Assembly (NCBI GenBank): GCA_031254155.1 | Contig: JAIRVA010000032.1 | Span: 1 to 5,273, forward strand | DNA: 5,273 nt | Origin: Propionibacteriaceae bacterium | Lineage (GTDB): Bacteria > Actinomycetota > Actinomycetes > Propionibacteriales > Propionibacteriaceae | Direction of reading: 5' to 3' | Shown here: piece by piece, positions 4,989-5,273 of the stretch | Position numbering within the stretch: the stretch's first letter is position 1 | Layout: each line of letters starts with the position of its first letter | Notes under the pieces: model-generated | Told to the model about the DNA's origin: nothing | The model's input: the letters and a program-made list of their open reading frames with translations, nothing else | Databases searched by the model: none | Position numbers and translations under genes: made by a program

Positions 4989-5273
4989 TCAGCACTTCCC
5001 CTGGGACTCGCCGATCACGTTCCCGGATCGCAAATGGGCCACGGTCCGGTCCAGGTAGTCTGGCATCCCCGGCGAGGCGCCGGACGGTACGGCGACCGCG
5101 CCGAGAGCGGCGGCCAGGCGGTCCAACATGTCAGTGACAAGTACTTCGGCGCGACTGCTGGACACGAGCCCCCAGGCGGCGATCTCTGCGAGCAGGTGGT
5201 CGGCGGACAACTGGCGGTGGTCGAAGATCCCGTCGACGGCCAGGGCGAGGTTGTGGCTGATGAGCCCCGCTTG
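4989..5273 (-). CDS. Probable HipA-family protein (toxin/kinase type), C-terminal fragment, cut by the window edge
   Basis: The last 94 codons of a gene that enters from the right edge, ending in TGA at 4991-4989. The visible residues run from QAGLISHNLALAVDGIFDHR through LSADHLLAEIAAWGLVSSSRAEVLVTDMLDRLAAAL to a tail ending GESQGKC. The order 'LAL.vdG...h..ls.dhL..e...wGl....A' followed by an amphipathic helix resembles the C-terminal end of HipA-type Ser/Thr kinases, where it follows the catalytic core. The kinase core, and any HipB-like HTH partner, lie outside the window, so activity cannot be judged. A TTG at 5210 could serve as the start of a 73-residue ORF, but the frame stays open to the edge and the upstream residues fit the family, so a fragment is preferred. 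Family assignment is from recall of the pattern, not a search. Confidence 0.55.
   Translation of the reverse strand, partial: QAGLISHNLALAVDGIFDHRQLSADHLLAEIAAWGLVSSSRAEVLVTDMLDRLAAALGAVAVPSGASPGMPDYLDRTVAHLRSGNVIGESQGKC

Overview
The window looks like chromosome of a high-GC Gram-positive bacterium (Actinomycetota). The signs are overall GC richness, an actinobacterial-type groES-groEL pair under tandem CIRCE (HrcA) operators, a GTG start on groES, a possible leaderless gene start, and a surface protein with an LPXTG-like cell-wall sorting tail. I cannot name the genus or species.

Left end (1-1000, minus strand): the heat-shock operon groES-groEL. groES is complete. groEL has its first 176 codons here and runs off the left edge. 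Upstream lie a sigma70-type promoter and two CIRCE inverted repeats, one over the -35/-10 spacer and one at the start of the leader, so HrcA repression is the expected control. A 61-base inverted repeat (1021-1081) separates this operon from the next gene.

Middle (1119-2459, minus strand): a complete ATPase of the AAA_14/DUF4143 type, with Walker A and B motifs and a C-terminal PD-(D/E)XK-like motif. Its promoter -10 element sits exactly where a leaderless transcript would need it.

Divergent intergenic region (2460-2798): holds the promoters of both neighbours. The plus-strand side has a perfect (AG)9 microsatellite that fills almost the whole spacer between a candidate -35 (TTGACG) and -10 (GAGAAT), followed by a leader hairpin and a strong ribosome binding site. 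This arrangement could make the downstream gene phase variable.

Right of centre (2799-4694, plus strand): a 631-residue secreted, wall-anchored, internalin-like protein: signal peptide, 22-residue leucine-rich repeats, an Ig-like region, a Big_1/invasin-like domain, another beta-rich domain and an LPQTN sorting tail. Its LRR part is clearly less GC-rich than its C-terminal half, which hints at a mosaic origin.

Right end (4695-5273): a GC-rich terminator hairpin, a diverged 29-base direct repeat, a second long inverted repeat, and then on the minus strand the last 94 codons of a probable HipA-family protein (toxin/kinase type) entering from the right edge. Apart from groES-groEL, the genes are separate transcription units; nothing shows that the ATPase, surface protein and HipA-like protein work together.
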